Position numbers and translations under genes: made by a program. This document shows, piece by piece, positions 50,297-58,873 of a DNA stretch of 64,000 nucleotides (position 1 is its first letter; each line of letters begins with the position of its first letter). The stretch is taken from the NCBI GenBank assembly GCA_963972065.1, contig CAXAVJ010000006.1, positions 1-64,000 on the forward strand, given 5' to 3'. Below the pieces are notes generated by a model, which was given only the letters and a program-made list of their open reading frames with translations, was not told where the DNA came from and searched no databases. This DNA comes from UBA1479 sp963972065. GTDB lineage: Bacteria; Pseudomonadota; Alphaproteobacteria; Rhodospirillales; Casp-alpha2.

Positions 50297-51365
50297 TGGC
50301 GCCCCTGACCGCGGCCAGCACCGCATCCGTGACCTGGCGGGTGGTGGCGGAACCACCCAGGTCGGGCGACACGGCCTCGCGCGATCCGGTGACCCGCTCG
50401 ACCGCCGCCATCAGGCGCTTGGCGGCAGCCGCCTCGCCCAGGTGGTCCAACAACATGACACCGGACCAGAAACAGCCGATGGGGTTGGCCACCCCCTTGC
50501 CGATGATGTCGAAGGCAGAGCCGTGGATCGGCTCGAACATCGACGGGAAGTCCCGTTCCGGCCGCAGGTTCGCCGTCGGCGCGATGCCGAGCGATCCCGT
50601 AAGCGCCGCCGCCAGATCCGACAACACGTCGGCATGCAGGTTGGTGGCGACGATGGTGTCCAGCGTCTGGGGCTTCAGCACCATGCGCGTGGTCATGGCG
50701 TCGACCAGCATCTTGTCGGTTTCGACGTCGGGGTAATCCTTGCGCACGACCTCGAACACATCGTCCCAGAACACCATGCCGTGGCGCTGGGCGTTGGATT
50801 TGGTGACCAGGGTCAGCTTCTTGCGGGGGCGCGAGCGGGCCAGGTCCAGGGCGAAACGCTGAATGCGCTCCACACCCGCGCGGGTGAACACGGCGACGTC
50901 CATGCCGACTTCCTCGGGCAGCCCCGTATGCACCCGGCCGCCGACGCCGGCGTATTCGCCTTCGGAGTTCTCGCGCACGATGACCCAGTCCAGGTCGCCG
51001 GGCTTGACGTTCTTCAGGGGGCCGTCGATGCCGGGCAACAGCTTGGACGGGCGCACGTTGGCGTATTGATCCAGGGTCTGGCAAATCTTGAGCCGCAGGC
51101 CCCAAAGGGTGATGTGATCAGGGATATTGGGGTCGCCGGCGGAGCCGAAATAGATGGCATCGAAGGGCTTCAACGTCTCGACCCCGTCTTCGGGCATCAT
51201 CACGCCGTGCTTGCGGTAATAATCACCGCCCCAAGGGAAGGTTTCGACCTTGAGCGAGAACCCGCCGTCCCTCTCAGCGACCGCGTTCAGGACCTCGACA
51301 CCGGCCTCGACGACCTCCGGTCCGATCCCATCCCCGCCGATGGCGGCAATTCGGTATTCACCCAT
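50289..51365 (-). CDS. Tartrate/D-malate dehydrogenase-type enzyme (isopropylmalate dehydrogenase superfamily)
   Basis: A 358-residue NAD-dependent beta-decarboxylating dehydrogenase. It starts IAAIGGDGIGPEVVEAGVEV, has the substrate loop IVRENSEGEYAGVGG with catalytic Arg and Tyr region, LTLVTKSNAQRHGMVFWDDV (catalytic Lys), and FEPIHGSAFDIIGKGVANPI. The pattern IVRENSEGEYAG...HTGLPEEV fits the tartrate dehydrogenase subgroup (TtuC/DmlA) rather than LeuB. It uses L-malate, D-malate or tartrate in this group; which one is unknown. Divergent to an integrase-core-like gene with two palindromes between. Confidence 0.87.
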   Translation of the reverse strand: MGEYRIAAIGGDGIGPEVVEAGVEVLNAVAERDGGFSLKVETFPWGGDYYRKHGVMMPEDGVETLKPFDAIYFGSAGDPNIPDHITLWGLRLKICQTLDQYANVRPSKLLPGIDGPLKNVKPGDLDWVIVRENSEGEYAGVGGRVHTGLPEEVGMDVAVFTRAGVERIQRFALDLARSRPRKKLTLVTKSNAQRHGMVFWDDVFEVVRKDYPDVETDKMLVDAMTTRMVLKPQTLDTIVATNLHADVLSDLAAALTGSLGIAPTANLRPERDFPSMFEPIHGSAFDIIGKGVANPIGCFWSGVMLLDHLGEAAAAKRLMAAVERVTGSREAVSPDLGGSATTRQVTDAVLAAVRGAND

Positions 51366-51378
51366 GGTCTAATTTTCT

Positions 51379-51410
51379 CCATAATTTAATCGGATGTTTC
51401 CCAATTATGG
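51379..51410. promoter_or_regulatory. Inverted repeat in front of the tartrate dehydrogenase gene
   Basis: CCATAATT (51379-51386) and AATTATGG (51403-51410) are perfect 8-bp arms separated by 16 bases, starting 13 bases before the dehydrogenase start codon on the minus strand. AT-rich arms and spacing suit a dimeric regulator. Confidence 0.45.
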
Positions 51411-51425
51411 GCTTGAATAGTGGAA

Positions 51426-51468
51426 TTTCCGCCCGGGTCAAGCCGCGCCTGGGCGGAAACGGTATAAT
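51426..51468. promoter_or_regulatory. Inverted repeat next to TATAAT upstream of the integrase-like gene
   Basis: TTTCCGCCC (51426-51434) and GGGCGGAAA (51451-51459) are perfect 9-bp arms with a 16-base spacer; TATAAT follows at 51463-51468, about 45 bp before the next plus-strand start. No clear -35 element precedes the TATAAT. Confidence 0.4.
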
Positions 51469-51512
51469 TCCCCAGCGGGAATAGTGCAAATTTAGGCGGC
51501 GAACCTGGACCG

Positions 51513-51962
51513 ATGCCCCGATTGAATCACCACACGGCCTGGACTGTTTTTGTCGACTGGTGCCAGAACCGGGGGCTGCGGCCCCTGCCGGCCAACCCGT
51601 GGACCGTGGCCGCCTATGCCCGCTGGTGCGAAACCAATCACCATTACCAGACCATCGTCAACATGGTGAAGGCGATCGCCAAGGAACACATGCGCAAGTC
51701 GCGCAAGCGCCCGGATCGCCACCCCCTGGTGACCCGCACCCTGAACCTGATCGCCAAGCGCGAGGAAGAACGGGAAGAAGACAAGGTCCAGGCCGCGGCC
51801 CTGTTCCCGGAAGAGGATTTCGTTTCCGCCAAGGCCGCAGAAACCACGTCCGCCCGCGTTCAGCGCGAGGTGCACACCCGCACCCAGGACGCCGCCAAGG
51901 GCCTGCGCCGGGCCTTGCGGGCCACGCCCAAGCTGGTATCACGCCGGCCGTCCCTGACCTGA
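51513..51962 (+). CDS. Integrase core-binding (SAM-like) domain protein without catalytic domain
   Basis: A 149-residue protein. Residues about 1-60 (TAWTVFVDWCQNRGLRPL, then NPWTVAAYARWC and HHYQTIVNMVKAIAKEH) resemble the N-terminal core-binding domain of tyrosine recombinases. The rest is a charged helix (KREEEREEDK) and a basic tail. There are no R..HxxR..Y catalytic residues and no room for them, so it cannot recombine DNA. It may bind DNA in a regulatory role. Good codon use argues it is real. Confidence 0.7.
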   Translation: MPRLNHHTAWTVFVDWCQNRGLRPLPANPWTVAAYARWCETNHHYQTIVNMVKAIAKEHMRKSRKRPDRHPLVTRTLNLIAKREEEREEDKVQAAALFPEEDFVSAKAAETTSARVQREVHTRTQDAAKGLRRALRATPKLVSRRPSLT

Positions 51963-51977
51963 CCCGGCCCGCCGGGA

Positions 51978-53006
51978 TTATTCGATATCCAACCGGCGTT
52001 CGATGCGGAAGGTTTCCTTGCCGCCGTCCTTGGTCGTGCGTTCCAGAACGGCAACGCCGAGATAACTGCCCGCATGCCAGTCAACGGTCTTGCGCTTGCC
52101 GACGAAGCGCATGTGCCGCGCCTGATTTTTATCCAAGGTAAAGGTCTTGGCCGCGATCTTGCGGTCCTTGGGGCCGGTGAAGGTCAGGGTCAGGCGGTCG
52201 CCCTGTTCGACCCAGAAGGCATCGACCCAGAATGCCAGCAACGGCGCCTTGGCGGACAATTTGGTGTCGCGGTAGAACCCCCGGCGCAGCGCGATGGGAT
52301 TGATTTCGACCGGCGCGAAGCCGGCATCGTAAAGCGCCGTCGGCGTGCCCTTGAGCTGGCCCAGGGTTCGCGAATCCCACAACGGCGACGGCCCGGCGCC
52401 GCAGTTCGACGCGCGCTTGAGCCCGACAAAGGGGTCCACGATCTTGCCGTTCAGGCGCACGCCCAGGTGGATATGGGGAAATTCGGCCAGGCCGGACGAT
52501 CCGACGGAACCCAGCCTGTCGCCCTTTTCCACCCGCTGGCCCGGCCGCACGGTGAGCGAGCCCCGCCGCAGATGGCAATAGAAGGTTTCCCAGCCCCCAT
52601 CGTGGCCAATGACGACGGAATTACCGCAGCCCTGTGACATCACCGCGTCATGCCCGACCAGGGACACGTCACCGTCCAGCATGCCGTCGCGCAGGCGTCG
52701 CACCGTACCGGTCGCCGCCGCGACCACGGGCACGCCGTCTTCCATTTTTGAATAGTCGCGGATGGCGATGTCGACGCCCGTATGGCCGTTGTAGCCATGG
52801 GCGCCGCAGGCATAATCACGCACGCCAGGGCCGGGGTCGTGGTCGACGTGATTGACCAGCCAGCAGGTCCGCCCCGGATCGCAGGTCAGGGGCAGGCCCA
52901 GGGACGGTTGATCGTCGGCGCGCAAGGGTGCGGCGGAAGCGAACCCCGCCGCCAGAAAAATCACCACCAAAATCACGGAAACCCGGGGAATTTCAATGAA
53001 CCGCAC
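51978..53006 (-). CDS. Secreted M23-family peptidase (LytM/lysostaphin fold)
   Basis: A 342-residue protein with a signal peptide (MRFIEIPRVSVILVVIFLAA, cleavage after about residue 25). The M23 zinc centre is visible: HTGVDIAIRD (first His and Asp) and FPHIHLGVRLNG (HxH), with YCHLRRGSL between. A C-terminal beta domain of about 120 residues follows. The domain probably cleaves peptidoglycan cross-links, or acts as an adaptor if inactive; metal residues appear intact. A DPGRTCWLVNHVDHDPGPG stretch precedes it. It diverges from the MaoC gene. Confidence 0.88.
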   Translation of the reverse strand: MRFIEIPRVSVILVVIFLAAGFASAAPLRADDQPSLGLPLTCDPGRTCWLVNHVDHDPGPGVRDYACGAHGYNGHTGVDIAIRDYSKMEDGVPVVAAATGTVRRLRDGMLDGDVSLVGHDAVMSQGCGNSVVIGHDGGWETFYCHLRRGSLTVRPGQRVEKGDRLGSVGSSGLAEFPHIHLGVRLNGKIVDPFVGLKRASNCGAGPSPLWDSRTLGQLKGTPTALYDAGFAPVEINPIALRRGFYRDTKLSAKAPLLAFWVDAFWVEQGDRLTLTFTGPKDRKIAAKTFTLDKNQARHMRFVGKRKTVDWHAGSYLGVAVLERTTKDGGKETFRIERRLDIE

Positions 53007-53073
53007 AGCACCGTCCCTTTCCCGTGCATGCTACACGGGCATCCCCACCCCGCAAAACATTCCCTTGCGGGGG

Positions 53074-53096
53074 CGTATATTGCGGCGCAATATACG
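53074..53096. promoter_or_regulatory. Perfect 10-bp palindrome upstream of the MaoC-type gene
   Basis: CGTATATTGC (53074-53083) and GCAATATACG (53087-53096) are exact complements around a 3-base centre GGC. The 23-bp dyad lies in the divergent region between the M23 and MaoC genes, 72 bp before the MaoC ATG. The symmetry is much stronger than expected by chance in this GC-rich context. Confidence 0.6.
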
Positions 53097-53168
53097 GACG
53101 CTGCGCTGCGGAATCTCGCAAAGCGCCAAAAAATCCCAATCCAAAGGTGTATTGGAGCGCTTAAAATC

Positions 53169-53624
53169 ATGGATACCCACACCGTCACCGCCCTCGACAG
53201 ACTCCACGGTTTCTACTTCGAAGACCTGGAGGTCGGGCAGAGCGACGAATATTCCCGAACCATTTCCGAATCCGACATCCTGATCTTCGCGGGCGTGTCC
53301 GGCGACACCAACCCGGTGCACCTGAACCACGAATTCGCCTCGGAGACCATGTTCGAGGGCTGCATCGCTCACGGGCTTCTCACCGCCAGCTACATTTCCA
53401 CCGTGATCGGCACCAAAATGCCGGGGCCGGGTTGCATCTACGTCGGCCAGACCTTGAAGTTCAAGGGCCCGGTCAAGGCCGGCGACACGGTCGTCGCACG
53501 GGCGACGATCCTGGAAAAGATCGCCGACAAGAAGTTCGTCAAGATCCAGACCCAGTGCCTGGTCGGCGACAAGGTCGTGCTGGACGGCGAAGCCACCATC
53601 ATGGTGCCGTCGCGCAACAAGTAA
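53169..53624 (+). CDS. MaoC-like (R)-specific enoyl-CoA hydratase
   Basis: A 151-residue hot-dog-fold enzyme. The hydratase motif D46-T-N-P-V-H51 (GVSGDTNPVHLN) carries the catalytic Asp/His, and EGCIAHGLLTASYIS is the adjoining helix. Such proteins (PhaJ type) hydrate trans-2-enoyl-CoA to (R)-3-hydroxyacyl-CoA, linking fatty acid breakdown and polyhydroxyalkanoate synthesis. The ATG at 53169 is the start; the longer frame upstream (from 52782) lies across the divergent M23 gene. No phaC gene is in the window. Confidence 0.9.
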   Translation: MDTHTVTALDRLHGFYFEDLEVGQSDEYSRTISESDILIFAGVSGDTNPVHLNHEFASETMFEGCIAHGLLTASYISTVIGTKMPGPGCIYVGQTLKFKGPVKAGDTVVARATILEKIADKKFVKIQTQCLVGDKVVLDGEATIMVPSRNK

Positions 53625-53682
53625 CCGGCGGAACCGGGCGGGGTTGACCGGGCCGACGCCTGGGGGCACCTTCACCGGCGTC

Positions 53683-54630
53683 ATGCGGATTTTTCGCCAT
53701 TACCAGAACATCCCCGGCGACGCCCGGGGCGCCGTGGTCGCCATCGGAAATTTCGACGGCGTGCACCTGGGCCATCGCGCCGTGATCGGCGAGGCCGGGG
53801 CCATCGCCCATGCCACGGCCCGGCCCTGGGGGGTGCTGACCTTCGAGCCGCATCCCCGCGCCTTTTTCGCCCCCGGCACGCCCCCCTTCCGCCTGACCCC
53901 CTTCCACGCCAAGGCGCGGCTGATTTTCGGGCTCGGCGTCGACACCATCTTCGTGCAGCAATTCAACAAGGCGTTTTCGTCGCTCACGGCCGAAGATTTC
54001 ATCGAAACCGTGCTGGTCGGTGGCATCGGCGCCCGGCATGTCGTCTGCGGCTATGATTTCGTGTTCGGCAAGGGCCGGGGCGGTAGCGCCGAGATGCTGC
54101 TGGGCTTCGGCAAACGCCTTGGCTTCGACTTCACGGCCGTGCGCGCCCAGACCTTCGCGGACGATGACGGCGACGCGGCCTATTCCTCGACCGGCGTGCG
54201 CGAGGCGCTGGAATCAGGCAACCCCCAGGCCGCCGCCCGTATCCTGGGCCGGCCGTTCGAAATTGAGGGCCGGGTCATCCAGGGAGACCAGCGCGGACGC
54301 ACCATCGGCTTTCCCACGGCGAACCTGGCGCTGGGAACTTATTTGCGGCCCGCCCGAGGGGTTTACGCCGTGCGCGTGCGCATCGGCGAGGGCAAGGAAT
54401 ACGCCGGTGTCGCCAATATCGGAAAGCGCCCGACCTTCGCCGGCGAGGCCGATCTTCTGGAGGTCTTCCTGTTCGATTTCACGGGCGATCTTTATGGTCA
54501 GCGGCTCGGCGTGCAGCTGGTCGAATTCCTGCGCCCGGAAAAGAAGTTTGACGGCATCGACCAATTAAAGGCACAAATCGCCGCGGACAGCGACCAAGCA
54601 CGCCAAATTTTATCGAAAACAGAGCCATGA
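53683..54630 (+). CDS. ribF: Bifunctional riboflavin kinase/FMN adenylyltransferase
   Basis: A 315-residue enzyme that makes FMN and FAD. The N-terminal nucleotidyltransferase part has AIGNFDGVHLGHRAVI (GxFDGxHxGH) and the C-terminal flavokinase has GRTIGFPTANL, GVYAVRV and VANIGKRPTF. The ATG at 53683 fits the family start; TTG at 53644 was rejected. Its TGA shares bases with the ileS ATG. ribF-ileS-lspA is a common proteobacterial order. Confidence 0.95.
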   Translation: MRIFRHYQNIPGDARGAVVAIGNFDGVHLGHRAVIGEAGAIAHATARPWGVLTFEPHPRAFFAPGTPPFRLTPFHAKARLIFGLGVDTIFVQQFNKAFSSLTAEDFIETVLVGGIGARHVVCGYDFVFGKGRGGSAEMLLGFGKRLGFDFTAVRAQTFADDDGDAAYSSTGVREALESGNPQAAARILGRPFEIEGRVIQGDQRGRTIGFPTANLALGTYLRPARGVYAVRVRIGEGKEYAGVANIGKRPTFAGEADLLEVFLFDFTGDLYGQRLGVQLVEFLRPEKKFDGIDQLKAQIAADSDQARQILSKTEP

Positions 54631-57527
54631 CCGTCGATTACAAAGCCACGGTGTTTCTGCCTCAGACCGACTTTCCCATGAAGGCCGGTCTGGCCGCCAA
54701 GGAACCGGACATCATCCAAAAGTGGGAAGAGGTCGGCCTCTACCAGCTTCTGCGCGCGGACGCCCAGGGCCGCCCGCCCTTCGTGCTGCACGACGGTCCG
54801 CCCTACGCCAACGGCAACCTGCACATCGGCCATGCCCTGAACAAGATCCTCAAGGACGTGATCGTGCGCGCCCAGCAGATGATGGGCAAGGACGCCAATT
54901 ACGTGCCCGGCTGGGACTGCCACGGCCTGCCCATCGAATGGAAGATCGAGGAACAGTACCGCGCCCAGGGAAAGGACAAGGACCAGGTGCCGGTCGTCGA
55001 ATTCCGCCAGGAATGCCGCGATTTCGCCCAGCATTGGATCGGCGTGCAGCGCGACGAGTTCAAGCGCTTAGGAGTCATCGGCGACTGGGCCAATCCCTAC
55101 ACCACCATGAGCTTCCCGGCGGAAGCGCAGATCGTGCGCGAACTTCTGAAGTTCCTCGACAACGGATTGCTCTACCGGGGCTCCAAGCCGGTGATGTGGT
55201 CGGTGGTCGAAAAGACCGCCCTGGCCGAGGCCGAGGTCGAATACCACGACCATGAATCGGACACGATCTGGGTCAAGTTCCCGGTGGTCATGGGCGCCAA
55301 CTCTCTAGTTGGGGCGTCGGTCGTGATCTGGACGACGACCCCTTGGACCATCCCCGGCAACCGGGCGATCTGTTTCTCCAAGCGCATCTCCTATGGTCTT
55401 TATGAAGTCACCGAAGCACCCGACGGCAACTGGGCCAAGGCCGGCGACAGGCTGGTGCTCGCTGATGCGCTGGCGGAAAGCGTCATGGCCTCTGCGAAGG
55501 TTACAGAACATCTCCGCCTTTCTGATGTAGCCCCGGACGTCCTGGCTGGACTGACCTGCGCCCATCCCCTGCGCGGCATGGGCTATGAGTTCGATGTGCC
55601 GCTGCTGGACGGCGACCACGTCACGGAGGAAACGGGCACGGGCTTCGTCCATACCGCCCCCGGCCACGGGCGCGAGGATTTCGAGGCCTGGACCGGGTCC
55701 GGAAAGTTTCTCGCCGAGCGCGGCATCGACAGCCACATCCCCTATACGGTCGACGCCGACGGCCGCTTCACCGCCGAGGCCCCCGGCTTCGAAGGCGGCC
55801 AGGTGATCACCGAGCACGGCAAGAAGGGCGACGCCAACGACCGCGTCATCAAGGCCCTGGTCGCCGGCGGCAAGCTGATCGCGCGCGGACGCCTGAAGCA
55901 CCAGTACCCCCATTCCTGGCGGTCCAAGAAGCCCGTCATCTTCCGCAACACGCCGCAGTGGTTCATCGCCATGGACCGGGATTTCGCCGTGCCGAACGGC
56001 GCCGGCCAGGCCAGCCTGCGCGACGTCGCCCTGGGCGCCATCGAGCAGACCCAGTTCGTGCCCGGCGGCGGACAGGCCCGCCTGCACGCCATGATCCAGA
56101 ACCGCCCGGACTGGGTGATTTCCCGCCAGCGCGCCTGGGGCGTGCCGATCACCGTGTTCGTGCACAAGGAAACGGGCGAACTTCTCAACGATCCGGCGGT
56201 CAATGCCCGCATCGTCGACGCGGTCGAGGCCGAAGGCGCCGACGCCTGGTTCGCGTCCGAGCCCGCGCGCTTCCTCGGCAACGATTACAGCGCCGACGAC
56301 TACGACCGGGTGATGGACATCCTCGACGTATGGTTCGATTCCGGATCGACCCATTCCTTCGTCCTGGAACACCGCGACGACCTCACCTGGCCCGCCGCTT
56401 TGTATCTGGAAGGCACGGATCAGCACCGCGGCTGGTTCCATTCAAGCCTGTTGGAATCCTGCGGCACCCGGGGACGCGCCCCCTATGACGCGGTGCTGAC
56501 CCACGGCTTCGTCATGGCCGAGGACGGCCAGAAAATGTCCAAGTCGCTGGGCAACATCACGGCCCCGCAGGATGTGTGCAACCAGCACGGCGCCGACATT
56601 CTGCGCCTGTGGGTGGTGGGCTCGAACTATTCCGAGGACCTGCGCATCGGGCCGGAAATCGTCAAATTCCATGCCGACATCTACCGCCGGCTGCGCCACA
56701 CGCCGCGCTATCTCCTGGGCAATCTGGACGGCTTCAACGCCGCTGAGCGCCTCGACCCGGCCGAGATGCCGGAACTGGAACGCTGGGTGCTGACCCGCCT
56801 GTGGCGGCTCGACAAAATGCTGCGCGGCGCCTGCGACAGTTTCGAATTCCACGGCGTGTTCACGGAACTGCACAATTTCTGCGCCGTCGACCTGTCGGCC
56901 TTCTATTTCGACATCCGCAAGGACACCCTGTACTGCGACCGCGCCGATTCCATCGAACGCCGCGCCGCCCGCACGGTGCTGGACGAACTGTTCAACTGCC
57001 TGACCGCCTGGCTGGCGCCGTTCCTGTGCTTCACGGCCGAGGAAGCCTGGCAGGCGCGCCTCGATCAGCCCGACGCCACCAACAGCGTCCACCGCCGCCA
57101 GTTCCCGACGATCCCCGACAACTGGAACGATGAAGCGCTGGAAGCCAAATGGCGCACCGTGCGCCAGGTCCGCCGCGCCGTGACCGGCGCGCTGGAGTTG
57201 GAGCGCGCGGAAAAGCGCATCGGCTCATCCCTACAAGCCCATGTCACCGTCCATGTCACGGCGGAACAGGCGGCGGCCCTTGACGGCCTCGATCTGGCGC
57301 AAACCTTCATCACTTCGTCGGGCGAAATCACCACCGCCCCGGCGCCCGAAGGCGCCTTCACCATGCCGGAAGCCCCCGGCGTCGCCGTCGTGCCGGTGCT
57401 GGCCACGGGCAAGAAGTGCGACCGCTGCTGGAAAGTGCTCGACGACGTGGGCACGGACGCGGACCATCCGACGGTCTGCACGCGCTGTGCCGACGCCGTG
57501 CGCCATTCGCCCCTGGCCGCTGAATAG
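54627..57527 (+). CDS. ileS: Isoleucyl-tRNA synthetase
   Basis: A 966-residue class I synthetase. HIGH (66-69, in GNLHIGHALNK) and KMSKS (636-640) are intact, as are GWDCHGLPIEWK and the editing-domain TTPWTIPGNRA and TGTGFVHTAPGHGREDF. The C-terminal zinc finger is present (KKCDRCWKVL ... CTRCADAV), typical of the bacterial type. The ATG overlaps the ribF stop (ATGA). Length is normal. Confidence 0.98.
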   Translation: MTVDYKATVFLPQTDFPMKAGLAAKEPDIIQKWEEVGLYQLLRADAQGRPPFVLHDGPPYANGNLHIGHALNKILKDVIVRAQQMMGKDANYVPGWDCHGLPIEWKIEEQYRAQGKDKDQVPVVEFRQECRDFAQHWIGVQRDEFKRLGVIGDWANPYTTMSFPAEAQIVRELLKFLDNGLLYRGSKPVMWSVVEKTALAEAEVEYHDHESDTIWVKFPVVMGANSLVGASVVIWTTTPWTIPGNRAICFSKRISYGLYEVTEAPDGNWAKAGDRLVLADALAESVMASAKVTEHLRLSDVAPDVLAGLTCAHPLRGMGYEFDVPLLDGDHVTEETGTGFVHTAPGHGREDFEAWTGSGKFLAERGIDSHIPYTVDADGRFTAEAPGFEGGQVITEHGKKGDANDRVIKALVAGGKLIARGRLKHQYPHSWRSKKPVIFRNTPQWFIAMDRDFAVPNGAGQASLRDVALGAIEQTQFVPGGGQARLHAMIQNRPDWVISRQRAWGVPITVFVHKETGELLNDPAVNARIVDAVEAEGADAWFASEPARFLGNDYSADDYDRVMDILDVWFDSGSTHSFVLEHRDDLTWPAALYLEGTDQHRGWFHSSLLESCGTRGRAPYDAVLTHGFVMAEDGQKMSKSLGNITAPQDVCNQHGADILRLWVVGSNYSEDLRIGPEIVKFHADIYRRLRHTPRYLLGNLDGFNAAERLDPAEMPELERWVLTRLWRLDKMLRGACDSFEFHGVFTELHNFCAVDLSAFYFDIRKDTLYCDRADSIERRAARTVLDELFNCLTAWLAPFLCFTAEEAWQARLDQPDATNSVHRRQFPTIPDNWNDEALEAKWRTVRQVRRAVTGALELERAEKRIGSSLQAHVTVHVTAEQAAALDGLDLAQTFITSSGEITTAPAPEGAFTMPEAPGVAVVPVLATGKKCDRCWKVLDDVGTDADHPTVCTRCADAVRHSPLAAE

Positions 57528-57545
57528 ACGGCAGGCGGCGGACCC

Positions 57546-58034
57546 TTGGCCGAGCCCCATATCACGCTACGCCGCCAGGGCCTGGGGCTTGCCTTCCTGG
57601 TCATCGTCCTCGACCAGATCACCAAGTGGTGGGTGCTGACCGACATCATGAACCCGCCCCGGGTTATTGAAGTCACGCCCTTCGCCAATCTGGTCCTGGT
57701 GTGGAATCGGGGCGTCAGTTTCGGCCTGTTCAACACACAATCCGATTACGGGCCTTGGATTCTGGCCGCCGTGGCGGTCGGTGTTTCCGCCATTCTGGCG
57801 GTCTGGCTGTTCCGCGGGCCGGAACGCATCGTCGGCTGGGGAATCGGGCTGATCCTGGGGGGTGCCTTGGGCAATGTCATCGACCGCCTGGTCCATGGCG
57901 CCGTCGTCGATTTCGTCGATCTGCACGTGGCGGGCGCCCATTGGCCCGCTTTCAACGTCGCCGACAGCGCGATCACGGTCGGCGCGGTGCTTCTGATCCT
58001 TGATTCCTTGTTTCACCGGGATAAATCATCGTAG
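57546..58034 (+). CDS. lspA: Lipoprotein signal peptidase (signal peptidase II)
   Basis: A 162-residue inner-membrane aspartic peptidase that cleaves prolipoprotein signals. The two catalytic Asp are D113 (GNVIDRLVHG) and D140 (FNVADSAI); VWNRGVSFGLFN is the conserved segment after the first helix. Start is TTG at 57546: no ATG or GTG in frame gives the full N-terminal helix. It follows ileS by 18 bp and clearly belongs to that operon. Confidence 0.95.
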   Translation: MAEPHITLRRQGLGLAFLVIVLDQITKWWVLTDIMNPPRVIEVTPFANLVLVWNRGVSFGLFNTQSDYGPWILAAVAVGVSAILAVWLFRGPERIVGWGIGLILGGALGNVIDRLVHGAVVDFVDLHVAGAHWPAFNVADSAITVGAVLLILDSLFHRDKSS

Positions 58035-58122
58035 ATTGGCACGCCTTGGCGGGGGCCGGAACGGTAACCCGTCCCATGGAAATCACCCTGGGGCACAACC
58101 TGTTGAGCATGAAACGGCGGGC

Positions 58123-58689
58123 ATGAAACGACAAACAGCACGAACGACGGGCATTTTTCTGGTGCTGATGATGGCATTCAGCCTGGGTGCCTGCGATTCC
58201 GTGAAGCGCGCGATTTCCGGCGGCAAGAAGGCCCCTGACGAATTCGCCGTCTACAAGCGCCCGCCTTTGTCGCTGCCGCCCGATTATGCGCTGCGCCCGC
58301 CCGAGCCGGGACGCGAACAGCTTGAAACCTACAGCCCGCGCGACCAGGCCCGCGCCGCCATGCTTCGCCGCCCGGTGCAGGCGCAGCCGCTTGCCGAAAC
58401 CACGCCGGGCCTGACCGTGCTGATGGCCAAGATGGGCACGGCCGATGCCGACCCCGCCATCCGCACGATCATCGACCAGGAAACGCTCGCGCTGTCCGAA
58501 GAGGACCGCCGCCTGATCGACAAGCTGATCTTCTGGGTCGACGACCCGAAATATTCGGGCACCGTGGTCGATCCGGCGGCCGAACAGCGCCGCCTGCTGG
58601 AAACCCAGGCGCTGGGCAAGCCGGTCAACGAAGGCAAGACGCCCGAGATCAAGCGCGAGACCCGCAAGAAGGGCATTCTCGGATTCTAG
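58123..58689 (+). CDS. DUF3035-family lipoprotein
   Basis: A 188-residue protein with a lipobox (FSLGAC, lipidated Cys at about position 24). The mature N-terminus PDEFAVYKRPPLSLPPDYAL with the adjacent LRPP is the DUF3035 hallmark. The rest is Ala/Arg-rich and helical. Function is unknown. The ATG at 58123 was chosen because the frame upstream (58000) overlaps lspA without a signal. It is 88 bp after lspA, a usual neighbour. Confidence 0.87.
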   Translation: MKRQTARTTGIFLVLMMAFSLGACDSVKRAISGGKKAPDEFAVYKRPPLSLPPDYALRPPEPGREQLETYSPRDQARAAMLRRPVQAQPLAETTPGLTVLMAKMGTADADPAIRTIIDQETLALSEEDRRLIDKLIFWVDDPKYSGTVVDPAAEQRRLLETQALGKPVNEGKTPEIKRETRKKGILGF

Positions 58690-58873
58690 CCGGAAGCCCG
58701 CAAAAAGCGCCTGTCCGCCTTGAAATCGCCGCGATCTCGACGACAATCTTCCCAAAGTCTATTCCCAGGGGCGTCCGCCGTTGCCCCAGGCGCCGTTCAT
58801 CCCCATCTTTCAGGGACCCGCCACTCCGCATCCCGCCCGCTGACCGCAACCCGCAACAGGCCCTGATCCCGAC

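Noticed and set aside
51513..51962. Evidence for a mobile element
   Set aside because: The integrase-like protein lacks the catalytic domain and no att-like repeats, transposase or phage genes surround it.
55290..55560. Possible low-GC patch in ileS
   Set aside because: Hand counts of 58-68% GC in blocks are within normal variation for this sequence.
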